Assembly: GCF_024713945.1 (NCBI RefSeq)
Contig: NC_134684.1
Span: 2,895,001 to 2,959,000, forward strand
Length of the DNA stretch: 64,000 nucleotides
Source of the DNA: Dermatophagoides farinae
Lineage: Eukaryota; Arthropoda; Arachnida; Sarcoptiformes; Pyroglyphidae
Reading direction: 5' to 3'
The first letter of the stretch is position 1; every line of letters starts with the position of its first letter. A program made the translations under genes and the position numbers. This document shows positions 25,405-38,100 of the stretch, piece after piece. A model generated the notes under the pieces. The model had not been told where the DNA came from and made no database searches. It saw nothing but the letters and a program-made list of their open reading frames with translations.

Positions 25405-26576
25405 TTTTGTCTATTTTTTTCGTTGTTGTTGTTTAATCACAAATTTTTTTTTTTCGTTAGATATGTTTCATTATGAAATGAAGACTATTTCCATAAACTT
25501 ATAAGATCAACAATTTTATCAACAGCGATGGTGTGTGTGTTGACGATGTTGATTGTTTTGTTGATAATAAAATGATGATGATGACGACGGTGATGATGAT
25601 GATGATGAAATATAGAAAAAATATTGCATTGACAGTCATTCAAATAAAATATAATCATCAGTTTGATTTATTTATGTCCGTTATATTGATTTCGATGGTG
25701 ATGATTATTATGAGAATTGAAAATTAGAAACAGTATACAAATGCTTACTGCAGTACAGTGCTTATTTTTTTTTCCTTTGTTCTGAGCAAAAAAAAAAGGG
25801 TTTTTGTGTTGATTTTCGAAAGAAATGAATGGGGAAAAAAGACAAGAAAAATAATTTCCTTTTTTTTCACTATAGAAATAAAAAAGAAAAAGAAAAAATG
25901 AAATTGAATGTACAAAATGATGCAAACAAAAAAAAATTCAGCAATCAATATATATGCACATATATGTTGTCTATTTAAATATATTGGCATCTAATATGTT
26001 AATCGGTTATTGATTATCGTTCGATTTTACAGATTATATTATTAGTATATATATGATAGTTAAACATGGGAAAAATCTGTGTATACAATTTGCCATGACT
26101 AAACGATTTTGTTGATAATAATGATGATATATTATTGTGACAGTTGAATTTTTTTTTAACAATAATCAACAAACAAAAATGCAATGATCATCATAAATAA
26201 ATTGGTGGCAGTAGCAGATATTTTGTGGCAGTAGCATTTTATTCATTGATATAATATCGATTGTCGGTTGAATGGTTGCTTCTTTCAAGTTATTTGATGA
26301 TTTTTTTTTTCGCTTTCAGTATATCGTCTTCGAACATGATGATCGATCGTTTGGATGGCAACACACATAAATTCCAAATGTAAATAGGCTAAAAATAACA
26401 AACTAATATGTATGTATGAGCAAAATTAATTGATTGATTTTTTTTGCGTATTAAATTTTCAAAAAATTCCAGGTTTTTTGAATCCATGTTTTTTTCAACA
26501 GATTGAAATAGCTTGTTGAATGTAAATATATTTAGCCACCACATGAATTCAAGCTATTCAAGCTTGAATGGTTATA

Positions 26577-26768
26577 TACAGTAATACCCCGCTTAACGCT
26601 GCCCAGTTTAGCGCTGATTCGATATAACGCTGTACAATTACCCTACATTACATTACATTGTTACATTGTATATGAAGGGTAAAAATGCATTATGTAAAAA
26701 TAGCCCCGCTTAGCGCTGCTTCAGAATTTTTGTAATGTAACCCCCGCGTTAAGCGGGGTATTACTGTA
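26577..26768. mobile_element. Pogo/Tc1-mariner-like MITE, 188 bp, with TA target-site duplication
   Basis: The element spans 26579-26766. Its left end begins CAGTAATACCCCGCTTAACG and its right end is the exact reverse complement of at least 21 bases. TA dinucleotides flank both sides (26577-26578 and 26767-26768), the hallmark of Tc1-mariner/pogo superfamily insertion. The interior has no coding capacity but carries degenerate copies of a CCCCGCTTAGCGCTG-like motif near both ends and a CATTACATTACATTG stretch in the middle. Its CG-rich ends stand out from the AT-rich surroundings. The CAG start and TTAACG-type ends resemble pogo/Tigger termini; superfamily assignment from ends alone is inference. 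An autonomous partner would have to be elsewhere in the genome. Confidence 0.88.
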
Positions 26769-27501
26769 AATATAAATACAGCCACAACAACAACAATAGG
26801 TAGAAGACATTCATAGAAGATGTAATAATGGAATTTAATTTTTTAAATTCTGTTTTTTTTTATCGCTCTTTTAGATCCAAAAATGACAAATTTGACCTTA
26901 GATTTTAATTGAATGAAATGAAAAACAAAAAACGGCCCTTTTAATTATACAATGTGAATTATTTTTTCTTCTTCACACTGATCATGTGACGCAATACGAA
27001 TTTTTTTTAAAGCAACAACAACAAAAACTAAAATAGCACATTTATGGCCATAAAAAACTAGATTACAGCGATAAATATCAATTTTGGCTGAAAATACTGA
27101 ATAAATTATATTCATTTGATTTGATTTGATTTGATTTGTTGATGAAAAATGAAAAATTATGATCCATTTGTATCATCCATCTATGGGCAACTCTTTTTTT
27201 TTAATTTTTTTTTTTTAATTTTGCCTCATTTTTTCGATTCCATTATGAATGAACAAGAACATATTGAACGACATAGTTTGATGATGTTGATGATGATAAA
27301 ATTTTTTCCATTCATTCATTCATTCATTTTGGTTTAATTTATTCATTCATTACAGAGTAATGACAGGTAAACGAGGAAAAAAAAGAAGAAGAAGCTAAGG
27401 ACAAGGACCAATGAAGAAAAAAAAAGAAAGAAACGATTAATGAATGAACAAAATGTCAATGTCAATTGAAATTGTGTTTGACAATATGTATGGCCTTCAA
27501 C

Positions 27502-27523
27502 TTTTTTTTTTTTTTTTTTTTTT
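27502..27523. repeat. Poly(T) tract, 22 bases
   Basis: Uninterrupted T homopolymer in intergenic DNA. Confidence 0.85.
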
Positions 27524-28984
27524 GATTAAAAGTTCCAGAAAATTTTTGTTTCTTTTTCATTGATACAATGTTTTTAATTTGTATATTTGAATCTGAATGA
27601 ATGATTCTAAAAATAACCAATTTTTGTAAAATCAATCATTTTATTGATTAAAATGACAATCATTCATCGATGAATAATATTGTATAATAGAATGTTTTCA
27701 ATGAAATCATCAAATTTCATTTGATTATTAGATATCATCATAAAAAATATAATTATTATATCCGACTTGTGTCGGTGTGTCGGCGTGTCGGTGTGTTAGT
27801 AATAAAATCGTCAACAAAACAAGGCCTTATGAAATCTGAAATGAAACTTGTCTAAATGAAAATAAATAGTGAACAGAGAAACAGAGAAACGATTAGCAAT
27901 TTTATCCATTGTTCCATTGTTGAAACAAACACTATATATATGTTTAATATACATAGCAGAGGTCGCCACTTGTCATTGATAAAAACGTCGTTTCAATTGG
28001 ATCGAACATTGAACATCTAAATGAACAAAAAAAAAAAAAAAAATAAGGTCATAATAATTGTATATATATTTTTCATTTAAAATTGACAGAATAATGATGA
28101 AAATAAAGTTATCTTTTCTTTTTTTTTTTTTTTGCTTCATTCGTTAAATTAAGATCCAATTTCGTTTCTTTTCGTTTGCTTGTAGTTTTCAAATTGTTTT
28201 TTTTTTTGCTTGCTTGTTTGTTTGTTTGTTCTGATTTATCCACATCGCCACACAAAACAATTTCTAACGTATGCATATATATGTGTGTTCCAATCATAAT
28301 GCGTTCATTGATCTTTTACGAAATGTTGATGGAACACATTTTTTTTTTTTTGGAATGGAAATAAAACAACAAAAATACTTTACCACTTCCAAAAACAGTG
28401 GCCATTTTAATTTTTTGTGAGAGAAAATGAAATGGATAGAAAAAAAATTATTATTATTACAAAGTTCCAATATATGGCCAAGGTTTCAAGATCATTGAAA
28501 CATTCATAATTTTTTTTTTTTTTTGATCCATATCGTTTGTTTGTTTGTTTTTTTTGCTGGTTTTTTATCATTTTTTTTTTATTTGATGGAAAAATTTTTC
28601 CATCTGGTTCAAAGTTTATTATTATTGGTAGCCACAAACAAATAAAAATTTGTTTGCAATGAAAAAAAAAATGAAGAAAATTTTTTCCAAGTGGTTTCAA
28701 AGTGGACATTATCATTCATTGACCGATTCGACAAAGAAACCTTTTCACATGATCAAATAGATAGGGTCAAAGACCATAATAATATATAAATTGCCATTAT
28801 TTAAAAAAAAAAAAATGTCCAATCAAATGTTGTTGTTGTTGTTGTTGTTGTTGTTGCTATGACAAAATAAACCCCTATGCCTTTGATAAATTGGTCTGTA
28901 CACATTGGACAACTTACAATTTGAAATGGATGGATATTATTTCTAGAATAATAATATGGATTGATAAAATCTTTGATTCACATC

Positions 28985-29010
28985 AAAAAAAAAAAAAAAA
29001 AAAAAAAAAA
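28985..29010. repeat. Poly(A) tract, 26 bases
   Basis: Longest A homopolymer noticed in the window. No retrotransposed sequence or target duplication is recognisable beside it. Confidence 0.85.
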
Positions 29011-29566
29011 TTCATTTTTCTGAAAAATTTTTCAAACATTTAGTACATTCATGTTATTTATCAGATAACTGACAAAAAAAAAATTCCCGAAAAAAGCAAT
29101 ACATGTATACATCTGCCAATCTAATATATCAATATTAAATAGAACTCTCTTACAACAACAACAACAACAATGAAAATGCAATGCTGCCATTTACATCATT
29201 TTTAGGGTCATCCATACTATTTTCTATAGAAAAAAAAATTCATGTATCGAAATCAATGAAAATAAAGAGACGATAATATTTGGCCATGAGCAAGAAAAAA
29301 AGTGAAAGAAAGAAAAATATAAAGAGAGAATGAGAGAGAAAGCTCGTTAATGAGATATATTTAATGCCATTGAACATCGAATTCGATCATCACAATCGAT
29401 CTGGACGAGAACAGTTCGTGTATCGTGGTTCATAGACGACATCTTTTTCTTTTATCAATTTTTTGATTTGTGTTTAAAATCATCTTTACCCGTGATTATT
29501 GGTTCTATATTCTGTTGATTTTTTTTTTTGTTTTATATTCTGTTTCATCAATAATCGAAATAAATA

Positions 29567-29866
29567 ATGGCTACATCAGATTTTGAATCACAACTACGAC
29601 AATTGGTTGCACAATCTAAACCATATGTTGGTAAAGAAATTGCTGAATTAGAAAGTAATGTCATTCAAGGTTGGCTACAAGAAGAACAGAAAAAAGTGAA
29701 TAAATTGTATCAACAAATTGATCGTATTTGTCGTTTACATGGTTCATCATTGCCAGCAAAATTATTCAATGAATCACGTGATACAGTGGAAAAATTGGAA
29801 GAATATATTTTCAAACTTAAAGATGCACTTTATGATTTGAAATTTGTTGGTGGTTGTCAACGTTAA
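29567..29866 (+). CDS. Small helical protein of unknown family, tandem copy 1 (99 aa)
   Basis: Single-exon frame of 99 codons beginning ATGGCTACATCAGAT after an A-rich leader (AAATAATGG, a reasonable start context). I do not recognise the family. The protein is charged, rich in Glu, Lys, Leu and Gln, has no signal peptide or TM segment, and looks mostly alpha-helical with amphipathic spacing. The conserved core it shares with its neighbour is EEQKKVNKLYQQIDRI, RLHG, LPAKLFNESR and LEEYIFKLKDALYDL. About half of all positions are identical to the copy 1.1 kb downstream on the same strand, while codons differ widely, so both look under protein-level selection. A cytoplasmic or nuclear structural/adaptor role would fit composition, but no function is assigned. 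Translation is well supported by the paralogue; function is unknown. Confidence 0.85.
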   Translation: MATSDFESQLRQLVAQSKPYVGKEIAELESNVIQGWLQEEQKKVNKLYQQIDRICRLHGSSLPAKLFNESRDTVEKLEEYIFKLKDALYDLKFVGGCQR

Positions 29867-30957
29867 ATATTCCATTGGATGGCTTCAATTGGACCGAACA
29901 AATGACCTTGTACCCCCCTTTTTGGATTATTGGATTATCTCGATACACCAACACACCCACACACATACACAAATGAAAAATATGTCTATGAAATTTAAAA
30001 TGAATTTTTAAGAAAAAATTTTTTTTTTTTTTTTTTAAACAATAGAATAGACAAATCTTGTACACACACACACACTCGCAGTTAATGGGTTAGCCTAATT
30101 CACGAAGGTCAATATCATATATGATCAAATGATACATTGTAAATCTTTTTTTTAACAAAAAAAAAATGAATAAAATTTGTACAAAAAAAAATTGCTTAAA
30201 TTTTTTTTTCAGGATTGCCGTTTTTTTGTGAAATTACAACAATTAAAGATTTCGAAATTTCAATTTGAAATGTGTTGTTTACAGCAGTTTTTTTTTCGTT
30301 CTAAAATTACACATATGTAATGAATAATATTAATTTGAATTTAATTCAATCAATCAGATGTGATTGCAACTTTTGAATAAAATTGTGAAAATTATTCATG
30401 AATATAATATAATGGTTGTTGAAGATGTTGGACTTGTTGAATATTTAAATCTCAGATTTGCAATAATTACCAACAAGCCAACATGATTCAAACAAAATGA
30501 ACTATGGATCATCCATATCAGTTCCAGATGATGGTCAGAAAACTAGTTTTAAAATATAAGATAAAAATTCATTTGATCAAATGTTGATTGCTAATTTTAT
30601 CGTAGAAAACTGGTTCTAAAAAAAAAATAAAAAAAATAAAAATGAAAAATTCAATTTAGATATGACAATATTTTCACTTTCATTGGATATTGGATTTATT
30701 AAAGTTTAAACTGGTTACTGTCATCTTGTTCAAGTGTCCGAAGAGATTTCCAGTTTCTTTTTGCAAATCAAAATATTTGGTATTTGTAAAAAATTTTTCT
30801 GTAAAGTATTTAAACACGTTGAAAATGGATGAATTTGGATTCACAAATTCTAGTTTTAAATAAATAACGTGTGTTTGTATGTTGTTTTTTGTTTTTTTTT
30901 TGTTTTTCAACTTTGTTTCAACATTTGAAACACAATTTCATCATCATCAGAGTAATC
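29867..30957. other. Spacer between the two 99-aa paralogue genes
   Basis: About 1.1 kb with a pyrimidine/AC-rich 3' UTR segment (29940-30075), A and T homopolymers and no other coding sequence. It presumably contains the second copy's promoter; no shared upstream element between the two genes was evident by eye. Confidence 0.45.
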
Positions 30958-31257
30958 ATGTCTCTGTCTTTGATCAATATTGAATCTGAACTTCGACAAT
31001 TAATGTCTAAATCACAGCCATATATGGCCAAAGAAATTATCGCACAACATAGTACAACAATGCGTGGCTGGATCCAAGATGAACAACAAATTGTTAATAA
31101 ATTGTATCAACAAATGGAACGCATCATACGTTTACATGGTACAATGTTACCAGCAAAATTATTCAATGATTCTCGTGAATGTTTGGAACAATTGGAAGAC
31201 TATATTTTTCGTCTCAAAGATGCAATGTTTCATTTGAGCCGTATTGCTGGCCGTTAA
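30958..31257 (+). CDS. Small helical protein of unknown family, tandem copy 2 (99 aa)
   Basis: Single-exon frame starting at the ATG of ATGTCTCTGTCTTTG. An in-frame upstream ATG at 30871 exists, but the sequence between is Phe-rich poly(T) translation, and the chosen start gives the same 99-residue length as copy 1. The shared core reads DEQQIVNKLYQQMERI, RLHG, LPAKLFNDSR and LEDYIFRLKDAMFHL. Differences from copy 1 are mostly conservative (Glu/Asp, Lys/Arg, Ile/Met), with the most change in residues 25-40 and at the C-terminus. No signal peptide, TM segment or known motif is seen. The pair is a local duplication retained long enough for third positions to diverge. Function unknown. Confidence 0.85.
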   Translation: MSLSLINIESELRQLMSKSQPYMAKEIIAQHSTTMRGWIQDEQQIVNKLYQQMERIIRLHGTMLPAKLFNDSRECLEQLEDYIFRLKDAMFHLSRIAGR

Positions 31258-32122
31258 TCAAATGAATCGATCGATCATATAGACAAAACAATCCATATTC
31301 ATAGATTCCATTTGTTGCTGATATCACCGAAATTTGTTGCTGATATCCTACTCTTGTCACTTGTTTACTTGTACACACACACACACACACAGTGAATTTT
31401 TCTCATCCATTTTTGACACAAAAGTTTACGAATTTAATCAAATCAAAATTTGTTTTTATTTGTGTATAATTAAAAATCAATTATCCATAAATTTTAAAAT
31501 GAAATAAAAAAAAATCATATTTTACAATTTCAAGGATTTTTTTCATTTTTTGTTTCTAGTTTGATGATTTGTGAAACATTTTTTTTTAAACTATAGTTAA
31601 AATCAAAACACAAGCAGATTTAATAATGACTGAGTCGCTTTCTGATTTGTATATTGATGGGAATAGAAGAGAAAAAAAACTTGTTTGTTATCGATTTAAC
31701 AAAACCTGATGCCATTTTTTTTTGACTTGTTGCCGTGGTTGTTGTCGTTGCCAGGAAAAGTCATCATGATTTTATGACTCATTTTTTCGCAGGGCAATAT
31801 ACGGAAATAACCAAAACTTATACTTAATGTTTTAAGAGACAAACATAATCAGATCCGGAAATCAAACCACATCACTACAACATTTTATTTATCGATTGAT
31901 AGATAATTTTCAACAGGTTTTTATGTTAATGTTATCATTAAAATAAATTGTCGATAAAATTATCCTGAATGATGAGCGAATGAATTTTGCGTCAAATTTA
32001 TTTTTCCCATTATGGATGAAAAATTTTTAAAATTAAATATAATAAAATACATGTGTTTTATTGAACATTTAGAAATTCAAATATTCGTGAAGTGTAGTGT
32101 GAGTTTTGTGGTGAAGAATAAT
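31258..32122. other. Convergent 3' intergenic region (99-aa copy 2 / vitellogenin)
   Basis: It holds a 16-bp direct repeat ATTTGTTGCTGATATC at 31311-31326 and 31333-31348, an AC tract near 31375-31391, and AATAAA on the minus strand (TTTATT at 32057-32062) about 60 bp past the vitellogenin stop, a likely polyadenylation signal. No gene is seen. Confidence 0.55.
32057..32062 (-). terminator. Probable polyadenylation signal (AATAAA) of vitellogenin
   Basis: A canonical AATAAA on the minus strand about 60 bases downstream of the vitellogenin stop codon. AATAAA is common by chance in DNA this AT-rich, so position is the main support. Confidence 0.4.
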
Positions 32123-35100
32123 TTATGCTTTTTGACAGGCAACAGGTACCTGAAGTGTTAAAGCTAATTCGGCTGGTTTTTTGCCAAAAATTTCCAACAC
32201 ACGATATTGTGATTGTTCAACAAGTCGTTGTGCTGATACCGATTGTGTAGGAAGACAATGGAATTGCAATAATTGTGGTCGCATTTCAGTTGGACGAGAT
32301 TTGCCTTCAATACAGGCAAGAACTGGCTGCATTGAGAAACAATATCGATCACCATGTCTGATTGCAATTGTTCGATAACGTTGAATTTCATCTTTAATTG
32401 ATTTAGTTTCACTTTCTGTAGCGGCATTTTTTTGTTGTTGATGTTGTCGTGCTAAGGCTTGTTCTAAAAGTTTTTGCTGTGCACGGGCCATTTCTTCCTG
32501 TTGTGATCGTCGTTCAATCTGGCTCATTCGATTTGTTTTCTGTTGAGCTTTGTATTCACCAATCATTCGGGCAAGTGATCGATAACCTGGCGATACGTAT
32601 TTGTTGATTGTGGCTTCTTTTTTGGCACAAATTTTTACACCTTTAGTTCTTGGTGAGCGCTGACAATGTTGACCAGCCATACCATAACTATTGATGAAAT
32701 CCTCGCTATTCTGATATTGACAGGTATCAGGTCCGGTAAATTCGTTATCGGATTCATGATTATTATCACCACAGATACCACAGGTTTCACCTTTGTATTG
32801 TTGACCAACTTTAACTTCAATATTTTTACCATCATATACAACGCTAAAATCATGTTGTTGGTGTTCCAAAACGACCATTGGTGATGATGTTGGCGAGCTA
32901 GTTTCACGAACATAGATGGTCATTTTTTTATCCGACATAACTAAAGCTTTAGAAACAGTCAATTCTTTCACTTCGCCATCAACACGGATTTGTGCCGAAT
33001 TTTCACTGGTCGGTGGTGTCAATACAATTTCTTTACCATCAACATAAATAGTGGCTTCTTTCGTTTTTGCTTCGGTATCCAATTGTCGAGCTAAGATTGA
33101 GAATCGTTCGGATGATGAACAATCTTTTGCTAATAAATATTGACATGTTGAATCGGGCAATTCAATGCTAACATTATCGAATGTACGGATGTAATCTTCC
33201 ATCATTGAACAACGGCCAGTACTTTCGTATGCGGTCAACAAGTTTTTGTACACTTGTACTGTTGAATACAAAGCAGAAACCTAATGAGATGATTAAAAAT
33301 GAATATATTTTGTTCAATTAAATAATCAAACAACTTACCGGTCGGAAATATGGAGTGTAGACTTTTTCGAAACATACATTCTGTTTGTGTGTCTTAAAAT
33401 CAACATTGACCATTGGAGCGTTGGCAAATCTGGTCGAATATTGAACGGTAACTTTCATTTTACCAGCTTCATTTTCGACCATTTGATTTTCATCTAAATG
33501 GCTATAATAGGCAACTTTAGCTGCTGTAGCTAGTTTGTTGGTCAAATTGAAAACTTCATCCGGAATATCATCATATTCAATGTCAAGTGTTAATTGTTTG
33601 AAATATGAATCTTCAACCAATGCACGTTGGCAAGCAGAGCTTGCGGTTTTACCATCAGCACGATCAATCTGACATTGTTGATAGAACCAATCTTTTTGTG
33701 CTGGTCCACGAGTTTCTTGTGTGCTTTCGAGATCACGTTCCGAAATCACTTTCTCTTCACCGGTTTCCATATGACCAGATATTTGTACACGGCTGCCAGT
33801 TTGACAATCATGACCAAAATTAAGTTGAGCTTTGATTGATGCTTTCATTTCTTGATTAGCAATTGGTTCATAATAGAATTCACTTGGTTGTTTTGGGAAT
33901 GCAACATATGAATCGAAGCAAACATTCTTTTGTGATTCTTTGGTTTCCGATTCGGTTTCCAATGATTTGGCAACAGCACGAACATTAGTCCAATAGTTTT
34001 TCAAATCATAGGTATGAGCCAATAAAAATTTTGCGGCAAAACTGGTAGCCTTTGCGCTTTGTGTTTGAGCTTTAACTTCAACACAATGAGCTTCAATATC
34101 GGTTTTATCCGAAACTGAATATTCAGAACCGGATGCTACTTTGTTCCATTTTTGTATCATATTTTTGATTGATTGTTTCATTTCTTTTGATGTTGACCAT
34201 TTACCAATCTTTTCGTTTTGATTCCTTTTATTCCACAACATTTGTTGACGATTACGAGCAAAGTATTCTTGATTGTCATTTTCTTGTTGATATTCATCGT
34301 TGTCATAGTTTTCTTCAGATTCCAAACGTTCAGCAAGGTTCAATTTTTTGTATCGGATAGCCATTTCCAAACCAGTTACCGGGTTTTGTTCATCAGCATC
34401 CAACATTAAATGAACAGAACATGGTGTCATTTCATCGTTGTTCCATAATTCAATCAATCCGGCTAAATAACCGTATTTTTCAGCTGTTTCCGATTTATAC
34501 CATGGTTGACTGAAACGATTAGCACTTTCGGTTGTAACTTTAACATTCAATCCAATACCTAATTCTTGTTTGCCATATTGTTTTTCATATTTGAATGGAA
34601 TAGGCTGAGTACGAATAGTAGTACTAGTTTCTGATAACCATTCACGTTCGGGGGATCCGGCAATTTTAGCTTTGTTGATAAAAGTTTTAGCTTCAGTTTG
34701 ATGATGATATATTTCTTGTGGTACTTTTGGTGTAATCGACCAGCTAAGTTGTTTGGTTGGATGCCAATAACTGACACTCAAATCCACTGGAACGGCAACA
34801 CGTGATTCTCTTGAAATATGGGCACCAATAGCTTCGGTGTTGATTGGTGTAAGAGCAAAGATAAAATAATAGCTACTATGATGAATTGATGGTTCAATTT
34901 GAGCGGTAAAGTTGACACCTTGTGGGAACGAGGATGAACCAGATGATGTTGATGATTCTGATGATGATCGATCTTGTTCTTGTTCAGATTGTTGTCGGTT
35001 AACAAATTCAACTTTAGCTTCATTGATTTTCACTGAAACGATGGTTGGGTATCGTTGTGTGACAACGATGGGCAAACCGATTTCCGATGAAACAACCTTG

Positions 35101-38100
35101 TACAATTGTTTGGGCAAAACTAATTTGATGTAATGATATTGCTGACCTTTAGACAATTGGCCAATAATATCTTTGATAGAATCTTCAGCTGAATCCAATA
35201 ATTGTTGAACATATTGACGATCAAATGCATAATAGCTGGTTTGTTCGAATAGTTTGAAAAAGACGGTTGCTTTCGGTTCTTCTTCTGTTCGTACAGTGAG
35301 ATCTAATTTTTCTTTCAATGCTTGCAATGTTTCCTGGGCAGATCCAGCTTTTCGTTTCAACAAACGACGATCTTTACCATAAGAGCTGAATGATTGAAGA
35401 ACATCGTTGATGATTCCATTCGATGATGTCAAACGTTCAATGATGCTGTCCAAACCTTTAACATTGTAGCCTACTTCAATTGGAATTTCTTGTGTTGGCC
35501 CATCAGTTTCACGAACGGCAAGATAACCGGATCGTGGAATTTTCGAAACATTACTGGAAACCCATTCGGCCATAATGTTCATACCGTATTGTTTGCTTTC
35601 ATCGTAATAACTTTCACCGACCATTTTAGAATAATACATTCCGTATTCATCTTTTGGGGCAAATCCCAAAGCAAATCGTACATCTTCAGCTAATTGTCTG
35701 GTTGATGGTTCAGTAAAGTTAGCAATTGTTTCCAATGAAGAGATAACAAATGATTTCACTTGACGATTGGTTTCATGATGCATTTCAGTACTGATTCGTT
35801 CCAAAACATATTTACCCGGATTACAACCAAGCAATACAGTGAAGGCAGCAATACGTACTTCATATGGTTCATTTTTGTTCTGGAATATTGGCAACATCAA
35901 TGCTCGAACTTGTGGTGTATTAGCCGGTGCAATATGGGTCAAAGCATAGATGCAAACTTGACGGATAAAGTTACGTTCTTGACTGATTTCGTTATCATTT
36001 TCAACTGGATATCCAGGCATTTCTTCATTCAAAATTTCATCTCGAACGTATGGAGCAAGAATGGCCAATGCTTCGGCAGTTCCAGTATGGGCCAATGTTT
36101 CAATCAATGTAACTTTTTGATGGAAAGTAGTGCATGTTTTCAAGGCTTTAGCCAATACTTGCATCACTTGTGAAACTTCATTTTGTTCCAACAAATCGTG
36201 GCGGAAATGTTGATGCCATGGAGCCGATCGTCGAACACGGATAGTGTTTCTTTTCAATTCAGCCTGTGCATGTTGTTGTCGTCGAATTGATTGTTCATCA
36301 TGGATGTCACCTTTGATTTGTTGTCGTTTGATGGTAGCTTGATTAATCAATTTACCCAAAGCAATACCAGTCGATGAGGCTAAATGTCGTTGTTGTTGAA
36401 CTTTTTCACTGAGAAACATGTTCAAATATTCTTCAACAACTTTAGCATCGACTAAGAATAAGTTTTGTGGAACAGATTCAATCATTTCTTTGACTTCAGT
36501 GGTTGTAACACGATCTTGTTCGTATAATTTTTTGATAAACAAAGCAGCGTCGGTGGTACCAGCGTAGCAGAGTAAATCCAAAAATAATTTTCTATTCATT
36601 CGTTCGTGTGCAGTAGCACGATGTGATCGACCTTGTTTGGCTACTGTTTCGAATAATTCTTCGAAATGTTCAGCATCCAAAACGGCCATAGCGTTAGCTA
36701 ATTGTACAACTTTTTGCATTGTGTTTTTCGATGGTTCATTCAATGTGGCTTCGATATCAGATGAAACTGATGCCAATAAACCTGGAATGAGTTCTTTCAA
36801 TTCTTGTTTATCAACTTGTCCAAACAAATGATAGTATGGGATGTCCAATTGAGTTTCAGTTTCTGGAATTCGGTATGACAATTCTTGATGCAACTGAAAA
36901 GGAATAGAGAGAATGTATTTTATTAGAAATTCAAATGTGAATTTTAGAATATATATGGAATAAAATTTCTTACCAAAATGCTTCGAATTTGTCGAATGGC
37001 ACCCAATTTAGCAGTTGAAACGATATCCATCAAGGTAGCATTCTGCTCCGAGATGATTACCAATTGTTTACCTTTGGTTTCATAAACAGTTTTACCTTGA
37101 CCATAGACTGAATCAATTCGTGTTGTTTGTTTGGAAGATGAAATGTTATATTTAACATAATTATATAGGTTGACGGCTGAACCATCTTGGCTAGTTTGAT
37201 CTTGGTGTTGTTGACAGCCACCAAGTTGATGTTCTTCACTCAATGATGGATAATAACCATTGATCAATGGATAGGATTTACCTTCATGACAAATGACGGG
37301 TGCACCACGATAATCAGTGTTTGTACTTTCCAAACTTGGTCGTGTCAAACAATTATTATAGTTTCGCGTTTTAGTTACGTTGAATACTTGGATCGATTCT
37401 TCTTCATCTTGTTCGCCATTGGCTGTGGTCCATTTATCTTTAGCTGAGATGACCTGATATACGGTTTCACAGACACCATTAGTACCATCTTCATATACTG
37501 GATAGACGACTAATCGTTCATCGTTTAAATGTTGTTGCTGAATACCAAAAACATTGTTAACTTTTTGAACCAATTGTTGTCCAGTCACAACACGTTTGGG
37601 AACCAAATTGATATTGAACAAACTAAGAATGGATTTCTTAATATTAATCGACCATTCCTGTTCATTACCGTCGGCTTCAAAAGCTTTAATCTGACCATTA
37701 TCCCAATAGAATCGGATTGGTCTCGAAAGTTGTTCTTCATATTCTTTTTGTGGTTGATGATCAACAACAACATGACCGAAAAGTTTTTCCGATACAGGAC
37801 CATTGTGTTTGCCAATACGAATGTTTGTCATCTATTAATGTAATCAATTTAGTTCATTCATTTCGTTCATAGCTAATATAATATTTATCATTTATTACCT
37901 GCATGGCAATATGTGAACCTTGTTGTTCAGCTTGAAGTACAATATCGGATTTGATTTCCATTAAGGCTGCATCCGAATCGAATTGTGCGATACCGGAGAT
38001 CAAACGACCACTATAAGAATAAATATAACTTTGTCCAGGTGCCAATCGGATCGGTGAAATGGAACTCCATACTGTAAGTAATATGTTGTCAATTAAATGT

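Larger units (their letters stand above)
25405..29566. other. 4.2 kb intergenic region with a MITE and microsatellites
   Basis: No gene is recognisable. Apart from the MITE at 26579-26766 it holds a 12-bp direct repeat GTGGCAGTAGCA (26205 and 26225), a degenerate GTGTCGGT-type tandem near 27770-27800, long poly(T) at 27502-27523, poly(A) at 28985-29010 and a (TTG)n tract near 28830. The left end must include the acyltransferase promoter and the right end the promoter of the first 99-aa gene. Confidence 0.5.

Noticed and set aside
28985-29010. Poly(A) tract as the tail of a retrotransposon or processed pseudogene
   Set aside because: No coding relic or target-site duplication is visible upstream; similar homopolymers are frequent throughout.
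34778-35023. Small frames on both strands within the vitellogenin exon
   Set aside because: They overlap a clearly coding 3.5 kb exon and have no independent features.
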